Shown: piece after piece, positions 1 to 10,336 of the stretch
How the letters are laid out: every line of letters begins with the position of its first letter
Position numbering within the stretch: position 1 is the stretch's first letter
Source: Turritopsis dohrnii
Lineage: Eukaryota > Cnidaria > Hydrozoa > Anthoathecata > Oceaniidae
Direction: 5' to 3'
Assembly: GCA_027922465.2 (NCBI GenBank)
Contig: BQMF02000097.1
Location: 372,001-436,000, forward strand
DNA: 64,000 bases
Notes under the pieces: generated by a model
Told to the model about the DNA's origin: nothing
Seen by the model: the letters and a program-made list of their open reading frames with translations, nothing else
The model's database searches: none
Made by a program: the position numbers and the translations under genes

Positions 1-484
1 ATGCTTATCGGTCTTTATTTTTTCAGTTGTTTCTCATACAGCTTAAGTTCTACAAAATATAAATTAACTTCACTAGCCTGTGATTATAAGCTTTCCAAGA
101 TGTTTATAAGGAATTGACTGCTTAGCAGAAAGGGCATAATTTTTCTGAAATTGTACGGGCGCTGATTGAATGGAGAGACACGTAAAAGAGAACTGGACGC
201 CCAGTACGCCCATAGACATATAATAGACTATAACAGCATTGAAAGTTTTCAAAGGCAGTTTTGAATTCCGCTCAGGTAGAATTAGGTTTATGCGTTTCTA
301 TTGGAGATCTTGCCAACCAATCAGATCGTATTTCATGATGCCAAGGTAATTATATGGCAAAACTTTGCACCTTGACTTCTCCGGATAGCCACAATCTTCA
401 ACTTTGGAACTTTCAAAAATGAAGGACTAGATATATTTCTTCTTGTGCCCTGTACAGACTAAAATCCAGATTGAAGGTTCGTAG
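1..484. other. Intergenic, no gene seen
   Basis: AT-rich spacer. I see no splice-consistent coding exon, RNA gene or clear repeat in it. Confidence 0.4.
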
Positions 485-765
485 CTACCCAGTTAACACA
501 CGGGTTCGATATCCCCTCGTGACTTTTCATTCGTTGCCATTACCTTTCGTCGTTAATTTTATGATGCTACAACGTCCATGCAACATTGTTTTCGGATTTT
601 TGACCGTTATACAACGTCATTTTTGGTTATTTTTAATCGTTGTTTGGACGTCAAAATCCTACGTTGTTTTGCTGTCTCCATTTCGATCATTAAACGACCG
701 TCAAGCGACGATGGAATACGACGTCGAAACAACGTTGAAACAACGCCTTTGTGCTTACTGGGTAT
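485..765 (+). repeat. ACGTTG-rich SINE-like repeat, copy 1
   Basis: The block starts at CCAGTTAACACACG and ends at GTGCTTACTGGG, and is dense in ACGTTG/ACGTC words. Just inside the left end is GGTTCGATATCC, close to a tRNA B box. The same order of words occurs in reverse complement at 36.1-36.96 kb, where a fuller tRNA-like head is present. I read it as a 5'-truncated copy of that family. An ORF that spans it has no recognisable protein. Confidence 0.55.
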
Positions 766-984
766 CATTTATTAGAATTTGATGTGAACGCTATCGTAAC
801 TTAGAAGTTTCACTGAATCTCGCATATTATCATGAAATTCGTATTCCTTCCAAACTCTTTGATTTTTTCCCAAGTAGTGGAATATGTAGATGGTGTAAAC
901 CAAGCCATACGTGGTTTTTCAAAGTAATGTCAGAAAAATTTACTTACCTACCTCAGATTCGCGTTAAATTAACATAATTTGAAT

Positions 985-3900
985 TCGGCTTTTATTTATT
1001 TATTTATTTTATTTATTCATGAATATTTATACAGGATGAGAACTTCAGTTTGTATATACAAATGTTATGTACAATAAAACTGCTATTAACGTTCGTCCTG
1101 TTAAAAAATCAAAAAGTTAAAACATACATATATATATATCATAAATTAGTAAAAACATGGGGGAATGGACGGTGTAGGTGTAGGAGACAAAAGATATGGA
1201 CCACTCAAAGGAGAGTAAATGCGACCACTACACTGCACTGCACCAGACAGCCGGTAGATTAAAGAGAAAAACAAACAGTATGGATAAAAATGAGAAATGG
1301 ATAAAAATTAAATTAAATTATATTAATTGAATAAAATTGAAACAGCTTTCTTAAAATCTAACGTATTTTCAAAATCACGTATATATAATGGTAAGCTATT
1401 ATACAAAGTACCACCAGTAAAATAGAAGCCACGCCTAGCAACTTCTAGTTTTACTGGAGGTAATTTGATGCTATGAAAATTATTTCTTGTATTAATATTG
1501 TGCGCTGTTATATTAAAATATGAATTAAATATTTCACAACCCAATTCACTATTTATACATTTTTTAACAAAGATAACAGCTTCTTGTTTCATTTGGTTGT
1601 ATATAGTAGGTAGATCGTTATACGGTAATATCATTTTCGCTCGTCTATCAAGAGATTCGAAACGTTTAATTTGTGTGTTTGTAAAAACTGAATGTGTAGG
1701 ACAGCTGTATGTCAGTAGTGGAATAACCATAGAAATATATATGCTTTTGCATGCTTTTACAGACAAGTATCGTTTCATTCGCTCCAACAATCTAAGGCGT
1801 GAGCTGGCAAGTTTATACGATCGATCAAAGTTGTCAGCCATTGTAAGGTTTTCATCAACGATGATACCAAGATACTTGTATTTTGTCACAAAGTGGATTG
1901 GAACACCATTATAAGTAATTGCTAGTTCTTTTCCGGATGATTTCAGTCGTTTCGATGTGCCAAATAGCATCACTTCGGTTTTTCCCTTTTTGGTATTTAA
2001 GATCAGATCATTCTTCAAACAATATGCACCAATACGTTCCATATCTTCATTAAGACACTTTTCGATTAACAATGCATCTGTGTGAGCAAAGAAAAGTACA
2101 GTATCATCAGCATATTTTATCACCTCAGCATGAAGGACATAATCTATTAAGTCATTGTAAAAGATTATAAAAAGAAGGGGCCCCAGTATTGACCCCTGAG
2201 GCACGCCGCAGAAGATCGGTTCACATGTAGATTTTATTCCGTCGATTTCAATTACTTGTGATCTGTTGAACAGATAGTCGGTGAACCAAAGTAACTCTTT
2301 TCCTTTAATCCCGTACGAGCTAAGTTTGTTAAGTAGTACGTTATGTCCAATGGTATCAAAAGCCTTCGTAAGATCTAGATAAATTGCACCAATTAATTTA
2401 CCAGAATCGATCTTTTGCCTGATTTTGTCACTAAGTAATGTTGCAGCCATTTTGGTAGACCGATTTCGGCGAAAACCATATTGACTGTTTGTCAGAAGCT
2501 TTTCATTTTCCAGGAAGTCCATGAGATTGATATGGACCGCCTTCTCGAGTATTTTTGACAGCACAAGCAGTATAGATATCGGTCGATAATTGGTTGGTAG
2601 TGACGAATCTCCAGCTTTAAATATAGGTGTCACTCTTGCACTTTTCCAGATTGTTGGTACTGTTGCGGTTTGGATCGACAGATTTATGATAAAACATAGT
2701 GGTCCTGATATGTATTTAGCGCAGTCCTTTAGAAGTGCAGGTGGTAAATTATCAAGTCCTGTGGCTTTCTGTCTCTTCAAAGATCGCAGTTCCTTTTCTA
2801 TAAATACTTTAGATATGTAATCTAACGCAAATATCTTCGACGTGCGTTGTGGTAATGGCGGTACGTACTTCCAGGTGAAATCCACGAGGGGTAAAGCACA
2901 TTCCTTGATTTTCTTTATAGCCGTCATAAAATATGAACTAAATTTGTCGACTTTCGACTTGATATCTTCTTTTTTACGTGAAGTGGCGCCAACACTCCTC
3001 GGTTTGTTCGGAAAAATTGTTTTAACAGCATTCCAGAATTTACGAGGATTCGAATAATGTTCGTTCATCAAGTTTTTATGGTAGCTTGATTTAGCCTTTT
3101 GGATGTTTGAATTGCAAAGATTTCTAAGCCTTTTATATTCGCTCCAGTCAGAAACCTTTTTCGTTTTACGAGCCTTTCTTAACTGCCGATCTCGGTTGTT
3201 CATGTTCTTTTTTAGATCAGCGTTCATCCACTTACAAGGTCTTCCTTTAACGGTTTTCCTGATGGTCGGTGCGTGTTTGTCAAAAGCTTCTTTTAGTTTC
3301 AAATTGAAATGATTAACAACGATATTTACGTCTGTTGCCTCGTACATTGTAGTCCAGTCTATGTTTTTAACGTCATTACACATAGCTTCATGATCATAGT
3401 TCGCATAGTTTCTGCACTCGACTGTGATAGGTTCGTACTTCAACTGATTTATTTTTCGAGTGCATCCTATCATGTCATGGTCGCTATATGAGAGAGGAAA
3501 AACAGACGGTTCCGATGTATTTGATGACGTATTTGTATAAATCAAATCAATTAGGGTTGAAGTTGATTCTGTTACTCGTGTTGCGTTTTTAACAATTTGT
3601 TTGTAGCCTAAGGTGTTAAACGTTGCTTTTAGTTCTTTGTTTACTGAATTGTCTAAGTAATTCACGTTAAAATCGCCCATTATAATCACCTCCTTGTTGT
3701 ACTGATTGATGTGCTCTAATTGATCACGAATCACCGTGTCAAAGTCTTTACGTAAATGCTTTGAACTCTCAGGAGGACGATAGTAACAACCGAACAAAAT
3801 TGATTTCGTTTTAAATACAAAAATTTCTATCCAAATCGACCCTAAGAGAGGGCTTTCGAGATCTTCTCGTCGTTTATAATTAATACCATTTTTTACATAC

Positions 3901-4500
3901 ACTCCAACTCCTCCTCCTAGTCCAGCTTTTCGATTTGATTTAATAAATGTATATCCAGACAAAACATATAGATCCTCATTATCGGAAGCATCGTTATCAA
4001 CAATGTGAGTTTCGGATAAGCTTATTACGTCAACTTTACTTTGCGTACTCGATACAAATGTCTCTAGATGCGGCAAATTCTTCAGGAGCCCACGAATATT
4101 TTGATGAACAAACTTAATACCCTTTTGCTTGCAAAACCAGCTAACATCACCTGGCCCAGGGCACTGCTCGACGTCGCCGCATAATAATATGAGTATAAGT
4201 AAGAAACGAATTCTTCTTGTTGACCGTTTGTTGTTGTTCTTTCTTCGTATGTTATATCCAAACAAATTACTCATATAAAACGATTCTGGTGATTTATTTG
4301 ATATCCCAGTGTTCAGCAGTGTTAGACTCATTCCATATTCTTGACGATATTGAGGTTTTGTAGCAAAAAAACAGCATATACAGACAAGAAAACAACAAAA
4401 GCTGTAAAACACGTCCGTTCGCCTCTCCGCCATTATGATCTCGATAGTAGTTGTAAACGCGTTATGCTCATTGAAAAAAATTAAGTGAAAATTCCGCGAC
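985..4500 (-). mobile_element. Non-LTR retrotransposon (CR1/L2-like), apparently near full length
   Basis: The unit holds one long minus-strand ORF (1323-4433) with endonuclease and reverse transcriptase. Beyond its stop is about 330 bases of 3' UTR, ending in an AAATA-type simple tail, seen on the plus strand as TTTATTTATTTA near 990-1020. The 5' limit is uncertain and is set just upstream of the ORF start. No target-site duplication was found by eye. Confidence 0.75.
1323..4433 (-). CDS. LINE ORF2-type polyprotein: APE-like endonuclease plus reverse transcriptase
   Basis: An uninterrupted ORF of 1036 codons. The N-terminus (about 1-95) has a hydrophobic stretch (SFCCFLVCICCFF), a basic patch, then LLILILLCGDVEQCPGP, which resembles a 2A peptide except that the usual Asn before PGP is Cys. 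Residues ~100-330 form an exonuclease-endonuclease-phosphatase domain with SETHIVDN, GDFNVNYLDN and YSDHDMIG. Residues ~520-830 form the reverse transcriptase with LDLTKAFDTIGH, GVPQGSILGPL and the catalytic YADD. A conserved C-terminal region follows. In life the protein nicks target DNA and copies the element RNA there. No frameshift or stop is seen, so this copy is young and may be active. The start at 4433 is the first Met of the frame. Confidence 0.9.
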   Translation of the reverse strand: MAERRTDVFYSFCCFLVCICCFFATKPQYRQEYGMSLTLLNTGISNKSPESFYMSNLFGYNIRRKNNNKRSTRRIRFLLILILLCGDVEQCPGPGDVSWFCKQKGIKFVHQNIRGLLKNLPHLETFVSSTQSKVDVISLSETHIVDNDASDNEDLYVLSGYTFIKSNRKAGLGGGVGVYVKNGINYKRREDLESPLLGSIWIEIFVFKTKSILFGCYYRPPESSKHLRKDFDTVIRDQLEHINQYNKEVIIMGDFNVNYLDNSVNKELKATFNTLGYKQIVKNATRVTESTSTLIDLIYTNTSSNTSEPSVFPLSYSDHDMIGCTRKINQLKYEPITVECRNYANYDHEAMCNDVKNIDWTTMYEATDVNIVVNHFNLKLKEAFDKHAPTIRKTVKGRPCKWMNADLKKNMNNRDRQLRKARKTKKVSDWSEYKRLRNLCNSNIQKAKSSYHKNLMNEHYSNPRKFWNAVKTIFPNKPRSVGATSRKKEDIKSKVDKFSSYFMTAIKKIKECALPLVDFTWKYVPPLPQRTSKIFALDYISKVFIEKELRSLKRQKATGLDNLPPALLKDCAKYISGPLCFIINLSIQTATVPTIWKSARVTPIFKAGDSSLPTNYRPISILLVLSKILEKAVHINLMDFLENEKLLTNSQYGFRRNRSTKMAATLLSDKIRQKIDSGKLIGAIYLDLTKAFDTIGHNVLLNKLSSYGIKGKELLWFTDYLFNRSQVIEIDGIKSTCEPIFCGVPQGSILGPLLFIIFYNDLIDYVLHAEVIKYADDTVLFFAHTDALLIEKCLNEDMERIGAYCLKNDLILNTKKGKTEVMLFGTSKRLKSSGKELAITYNGVPIHFVTKYKYLGIIVDENLTMADNFDRSYKLASSRLRLLERMKRYLSVKACKSIYISMVIPLLTYSCPTHSVFTNTQIKRFESLDRRAKMILPYNDLPTIYNQMKQEAVIFVKKCINSELGCEIFNSYFNITAHNINTRNNFHSIKLPPVKLEVARRGFYFTGGTLYNSLPLYIRDFENTLDFKKAVSILFN

Positions 4501-5376
4501 TGTGATTCAGAGTGTGTTCATCTAACAATTTGAAAGCATCAAACTTCTCGCTTGAAGCTTCTTAAAATAATCTGAAAGAACGAGGCATAGCCCCTCACTA
4601 ACCCAAACAAATTTTACAATAATTACATCATGAAGTTCAGATGCGTTCAAATTGTTAGATAAACTATGTTATGATTTTAAATGTATTTTTAAACTCTTTC
4701 ACTAAAAAATTTTACTAAAACATATTACCAGTGAAGCCATTCTTTCTCTTACGGTATTTCTATGGTACGCTAAAACATTATAAAGTTGTTAATTTCAATT
4801 TTCAAAGTATGGCACTCCGTCTGGAAGGTATATAATAAAGTTACTTTTTACTTCACACATCTTCGTCAATGTATAAAATCGAAGAGCTTTGTTTGACATA
4901 TGAAATCGCAGGAGAAAAAGCTTCCAGTGTAAGTCCTTAATGGGCTTCCTGTTGTGACCTGCCAACAAAAACCAACTGTTTTTTTTATCAAATAAGACTT
5001 ACTATTGTTAAGAAGATGAAGAAGAAGAAAAATCGTATCTTTTCTCTAATTGTGTCCCGATGATTTCCAATTATTTTTTTAAACCAGGTACAGTAGTGAT
5101 TGGTGAGGTAGACAATAACAATAACTTTTGTTCAGGAAGGATCTATCTTAGGAATATTCCAGTTTTAATGTCGTTGGTTTTTACTTTTATTTTAAACCCA
5201 AACTTTCACAAAACCCATAACTATAAATATATTTATTTGAAATAAATAAGGTTTTTATTCTTAATATAAATAAGTTTCAGCAGGTGTTAAAATCTTACGT
5301 TTCTAAAAAAAAACTTTTTTCAAGCAAAAAAGAGTTGTATGTTTTTTTGGTACATTCAAAGGAAAGTAAACAAAAA
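4501..5376. other. Intergenic between LINE and receptor gene
   Basis: The only structure I see is a short inverted repeat: TTCATCTAACAATTTGAA near 4517 faces TTCAAATTGTTAGATAAA near 4647. The last ~300 bases should hold the promoter and 5' UTR of the receptor gene. I cannot assign a TATA box or initiator. Confidence 0.4.
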
Positions 5377-8300
5377 ATGAAGGCAATATTTATCTTCAAA
5401 ACACACATCGTATCTTGTTTGTTAGTTTTAACAAGCTGCGCAAGTAGTTTGGAAGATCACTTGAAATTACTGAATTACGACAAGGATGAAAGACCAAATA
5501 TTGCAGGTAACTATTGACGACCAAAGCTTTCCTTTCACTTAGCCTATCAGCTTTGGAACTGAATTTTCGAATAGTGCACATTTTATTTATAGTTAAAGAC
5601 CTCTGAATTGCAGCATTGTTATTTGCCCAAAAAATGTTTTCGGATTTTATGATAGAATAAATGTGGGCAGATGACATTTTTTAAACATGTGAGACATGCA
5701 GTAACACATTTCCTATGAGTTTATTCAAACACCATGCTTTGACTTACTTAGGATAGTCAAACTTGTTATCAATATCAAAATTGCTCTCAATCGTTCTTGA
5801 GGGAGTTTTAGAAAAATATGATAATTGCAAAGTACACCTTTTTTTTTTATATATATAAGAAAGTCAATTTTGGCCTGAGCCTCAATTTTCGTAAGGTTTC
5901 TGACCAAAGGAGGCTGAGTTGTCTTGATATTTTCTTAATTTTTCCGCTCTGAATTTCCTTTTGTTAAGACTTTACTTTAATCATAAGCAGTAGAAACATC
6001 AATTTTGGAGAAAAAAAATCACTTTTTCCTCCACATAGCAATGCAATTTTCTGCTGAATTCAGGAGGGAAGTTTGAATGACAACCTTTTTTCCTTCAAAA
6101 AACATTCCCCCGTTATCTAATGTCATAGAAAAGTCAGTAGGGAGAAGAGCATATTTGCTTGCTCAAAATGTGTACAAAACAAACAAAAAGGAAACAAATG
6201 ATCAGTGGCGTAACTGAGTTAAACTTAGGGTAGGTGCGTTTTTCACAAATTTGGGCAATATTAAAGCAATAGCACACTTCATGCCATAGTAACAAATGCA
6301 CAAAGCTATTTTTTGCAACTTTGTTGACAAATAATTAATTTAAGGGCAGAAAGTTTCGCGGGCAGAAAGTTTCGCAAGGATGGAAAATCGCGAAATTTTG
6401 CGAATTTAACTTTCGCTAATGACAGTTTTAAAATAAATTTTACTGATAAAACTGTCGCGAATCCTCCAAAAACTTTACTTTCGGGAGAAAAAAACTTTCG
6501 TGAATGACAATGAATAAAGAAATTTTTTTTGAATTTCGCGAAAAAAGGCAAAAATCGCGAAAGTTTCCGCTCTTAAAGTAATGATTTACATAACTTTAGT
6601 GAAAAGAATATCGTATGAAATATTACTTGGTCAGAAAAAAGGGCAAGCTTAATCAGAGGGCGGTGCGATTGCACCCCCCGCACCCCCCCCCCCCCCCCCC
6701 CCCCCCAGTTACGCCACTGATGATTTGCCCTAATATCTATTGTTTCCCTGAAGCATAACGCGAAAAAGAAAGCACCTGCTTTCTAGCCACATTTATTAGA
6801 CAGCAAAGATCAAAATTGACGTCAACATACCAAAGTTAACCGTTTTTTTCCCTACCAAAACTCAATACGACCTAAAAAGCTGATGTTGCAAAAAAAGTGA
6901 TTTCTGGAAAACTGAGGTTCGGCATTTTCTTAAGATTTTCTAAAGGTTTTGAGGTTTTTGTGCCTCATTTTCTTATAAAAAAACGTGTAATAAAAGCAAA
7001 AAAACAGCGAATTAATAAAACGACGTCGATTGTAAAGACGCAGCGTTCAAAAAGAAATTCCAGTCAGAAATCAATGGTAACCTTGTCGACTGCAGATGTG
7101 ACTTTAGTACTGGTTCTAAGTTTTAGATTGCTTTTTGACTTGAGAAAACCTAAAGAAGTCTTAAAGAGGTCGAGTTAAAATTTCTTTGTTTCGTTCTAGA
7201 TGGACTTGTTAATGTATCACTGCAGGTTGATGTCAATTCAATCGGACCAATAGACGAGAATCAATATGTAAGTTGCAGGACTTTACATAGTAGGTTTTGT
7301 CAAAGTCAGAGCTAAAAATCGTCAAAGCCACTGCAACGAAGAGCATTATCATCAAAATAGTGTGCATATTTCTATAGAAATGTACTCATCTATCGTATTG
7401 ATTTTTCAACCAGTTTGCCTAATTACAAATGCTCTATATTTTTCACGTGAAGTTCAAACACCACTGTAATGCAGAAAATTGCTCATATCGTTTGGTGGTT
7501 CCATTAATAATTTATTACTGTTTTAAAAGCAAATAAGTAAAAAGTTTTGCAACTGTTTTGAATTAACCTGTCATTCCATGACAGGACAAGTTCCATAATT
7601 CTTTGAAATCGTATAGCTATAGATAGAATAGCTATTTCATATTCATAACATGGCATAGGACATCAAAGTTTCTTATCCTATTTAGTCTCTCACAATCGGT
7701 TGTTACTTAAACATACAATGGAAGGATCCTCGCTTAACTGTCCCATTTGCACCTGTCATTTCAACTAAAATGGATCACTTAATCTGGATTCCCGATGTCA
7801 GAATTTCTGATTATTTACAACCGACTCTACACGAATCTTCCATCAACACCATAATTGCACACAATGGAAATGTATATCTAAGGAAAAGGTGATAAAATTG
7901 TTTTCCATCTAATACTGAAATCTGATATTTTGAATCTTTTGTCATTTGGAAATATTTTGAGAAAATATAAATGACAGAGATGGTACCTTGACTTAAACAT
8001 TTGGTGATGAGATTTCTCACAAGAAATGATACAAATATTTTTAGCAGGATTGAGTCAGTACTATAATTGTGGTCTGTTCTGGTTTCTGCGTATAAGGAAT
8101 TATTATACATTTATTATTTTTTTTAGATATACAATCATTTTAAAAAGCGCCATGGAGTTTTGTTCTTATCCATTTGATACCCAAGTTTGGAGACTATCTT
8201 TTGAAAACAGTAGGTTATCCTTTATCAGTTGGAAAAGTAAACGATGTAAATATTTTTCCCATTGAGATATTAGAGTAAGTGTTTGCATTGAGCAAGATCA

Positions 8301-10336
8301 AAGTTGCATAAAAATAAACCTTGACATTTCTCACGTCTTGAGTAAGAACAAACAACGATCGCCGGTTATTGCAATTTCGCATCAAAATAAGCAAAAGCGA
8401 AACTTCATTGCTATATTAACATGTTAAAAGAGAAAAGTGCGTGTTTCTATAACCTTCTATAAACTAATAAATGCTTTTTTCGTAAGGTTTGTCATCATTG
8501 AAAGTCATTAATTTGTCATGGCACGAAAGACCTACAAACAAGAAAGACAAGCTCTCGTTGATGAGATACCAGTTGATGGACATCACTGCAACACAATCTA
8601 GCCATCTGATAATATTTGAAAGTACGCTATTGTTTAATACAAATTGAATTCGCTTGTTTCCGACACGTCATTATCTACTTAATACACCTATCGAGATGAA
8701 TAGTGATGCCCTCGGTTTTATCAAACATTTTCACTTCTATATTGGCACTAGGCTTTTTATCATAGATTTGATAACCTCTTGTGGGATATTTAGATCACAA
8801 TTAATGTAGTTTTTCGTCAAACACTCAAATAGTTTAAATAGGCTTCGTGTATATACTTTGAAGTTTGAATCTCCAGAGACAACTTATTGCGATTTTATGA
8901 TACTAAGACTGGGTCCAAATTAGGGGTCAAGTTGGTAAATCATAATGGTAGATTCATATGTGCAATTGGTGTATACATCATACAACTACCATGCTAGAGT
9001 TGTCTGAATATACCATTCTTGAGCTGCAGGAAAGGCTATTGCTCTACTAATGTTCCATCACACTACCTTAAGATGAAAATGTGTCTAACAAGTTGCGATC
9101 ATGAATGGTTACGTTGAAAACTTTGTTATTTCAATTGTTGTTTCTCATTCTTTCAAACGAAAATAAGAAACTTTCGTGATCACATTTTGTTAGACAAGCC
9201 TCCCTCTTAAAAAGTTCTATTGTTTCTAGATTACACATTTCATTCAAATATGCTGAATCTGCATTTTAAAATGAACAGATCGAAAACTTATCACATTTAC
9301 CATATCTTCATTCCATCAGCCTTGTCAATGTTGTTTGCGTTTATATCGATTTGGATATCAGAAAAAAGGGACTTTACTCGAGTTGGATTAATATCCGTCA
9401 GTTTTATTGTCAATATCATTATCACAAATGATCAAAATAACGACTTCATGAAAGTGCCTTGCACCACCGTATTACAGACATTTTTGAATGTGAATCTAGC
9501 ACTAGTGGCTATCATTTTGATTGAATTCTTTGTGGTCGTGAAGATAAAAGCATCAGAGGTAATAATAAATTTTTATTACAAATATATGAGATGCTGTATT
9601 TTTAAGATATTCCAGTACCAGCCTGGTGACAATCATAAAAAATATGCTATAGAAAATCTGAAAACAGACGTATCCTTCTTTTAATGCTCTTTTACTGAAT
9701 GTATCCTTTATGTTTTGCTAATGACTTCTATTAACCCAACGTCCAGCAGTAAAATTGGCTGTTTCCGTAATGCAGTTATCTCCCGAATACTTAGTACGAC
9801 TACCATAAAATGTGACAATTTCATTAAGAATCACTCAATGGAATAATAGAGAAAGTTTCGAAACAAAACTGATATTCTCACAACTGAGTTATGGCATCGG
9901 CCAATTAGCACCAATTTCGACTGCGAAAACGATATACTATTTATTAAGCCATAACGTAATGTTTAAACCGGAATTCGGGGACTTTGTTTATTTGGTTTTG
10001 TTTTATTTGAAAAACAACAACAACAGAAAACATGATTAATATGAATGACAACATTTCCTGTATTCCTTGTAGAATGAAAGCGACAATAACATTGAGAAAG
10101 GAAACCTCATTCTGGAAAACCACGTTGTCAAAAGGACTAAACCAGTTAACGATAACAGCAAAGAGTCCTCACCAACACCAGTTGGTATCGACGGTGGCCC
10201 AGTACCATTAAAAAAGAACACAATTATGTATGCTGGCCGTGTTATTGACAGAACTGCCGGAATTGTCTTTCCTGTGTTTTATATCTTGTTTTGCATTGTC
10301 TACTTCACCTATTACTTTCTAAAGGGGCAAAAATAA
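5377..10336 (+). CDS. Pentameric ligand-gated ion channel subunit, GABA/glycine type, seven exons
   Basis: Exons: 5377-5506, 7200-7267, 7686-7888, 8127-8209, 8487-8621, 9230-9558, 10073-10336. All junctions are GT-AG and the phases agree, giving 403 residues. Exon sizes of 68 and 83 bp match the vertebrate GABA-A/glycine receptor genes. Order: signal peptide (MKAIFIFKTHIVSCLLVLTS), ligand-binding domain with RPNIAG, QWKDPRL and WIPDVRI, then YPFDTQVW in the Cys-loop region. M1 is near IFIPSALSMLFAF, M2 starts at RVGL, M3 follows, then a short cytoplasmic loop and M4 (VFPVFYILFCIVYF). Both Cys-loop cysteines are missing (Ser and Trp stand there), and the PAR triplet before M2 is absent. Stop TAA; AATAAA at 10369-10374. 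As a plasma-membrane subunit it would form a transmitter-gated pore. Ligand and ion selectivity are unknown. Confidence 0.88.
6203..6719. mobile_element. MITE with CAGTGGCGTAACTG inverted ends, in receptor intron 1
   Basis: CAGTGGCGTAACTG at 6203-6216 is matched by its reverse complement CAGTTACGCCACTG at 6706-6719. ATGAT flanks both sides, a plausible 5-bp target duplication. A poly-C run of about 23-30 bases (6676-6706) lies just inside the right end. There is no coding capacity. A second foldback repeat is nested inside. Confidence 0.75.
6339..6577. repeat. Nested foldback repeat (AGTTTCGCG arms)
   Basis: TTTAAGGGCAGAAAGTTTCG on the left pairs with CGAAAGTTTCCGCTCTTAAA on the right. The interior is full of TTTCGCG and CGCGAAA words. 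It sits inside the CAGTGGCGTAACTG element, so it inserted later or is an internal palindrome of it. Confidence 0.6.
7314..7420. repeat. Palindromic MITE family A, copy 1 (receptor intron 2)
   Basis: It has the family order: AATCGTCAAAGCCACTGCAA, then GAAGAGCAT, a centre with ATAGTGTGCATATTTCTATA, and a degraded right arm. See the finding on family A. Confidence 0.7.

Noticed and set aside
8210..8274. An apparent frameshift in the receptor exon, with a good-looking GTAAGT at 8275.
   Set aside because: Using the donor GTAGGT at 8210 gives the canonical 83-bp exon and a phase that fits the next exon, so no frameshift is needed.
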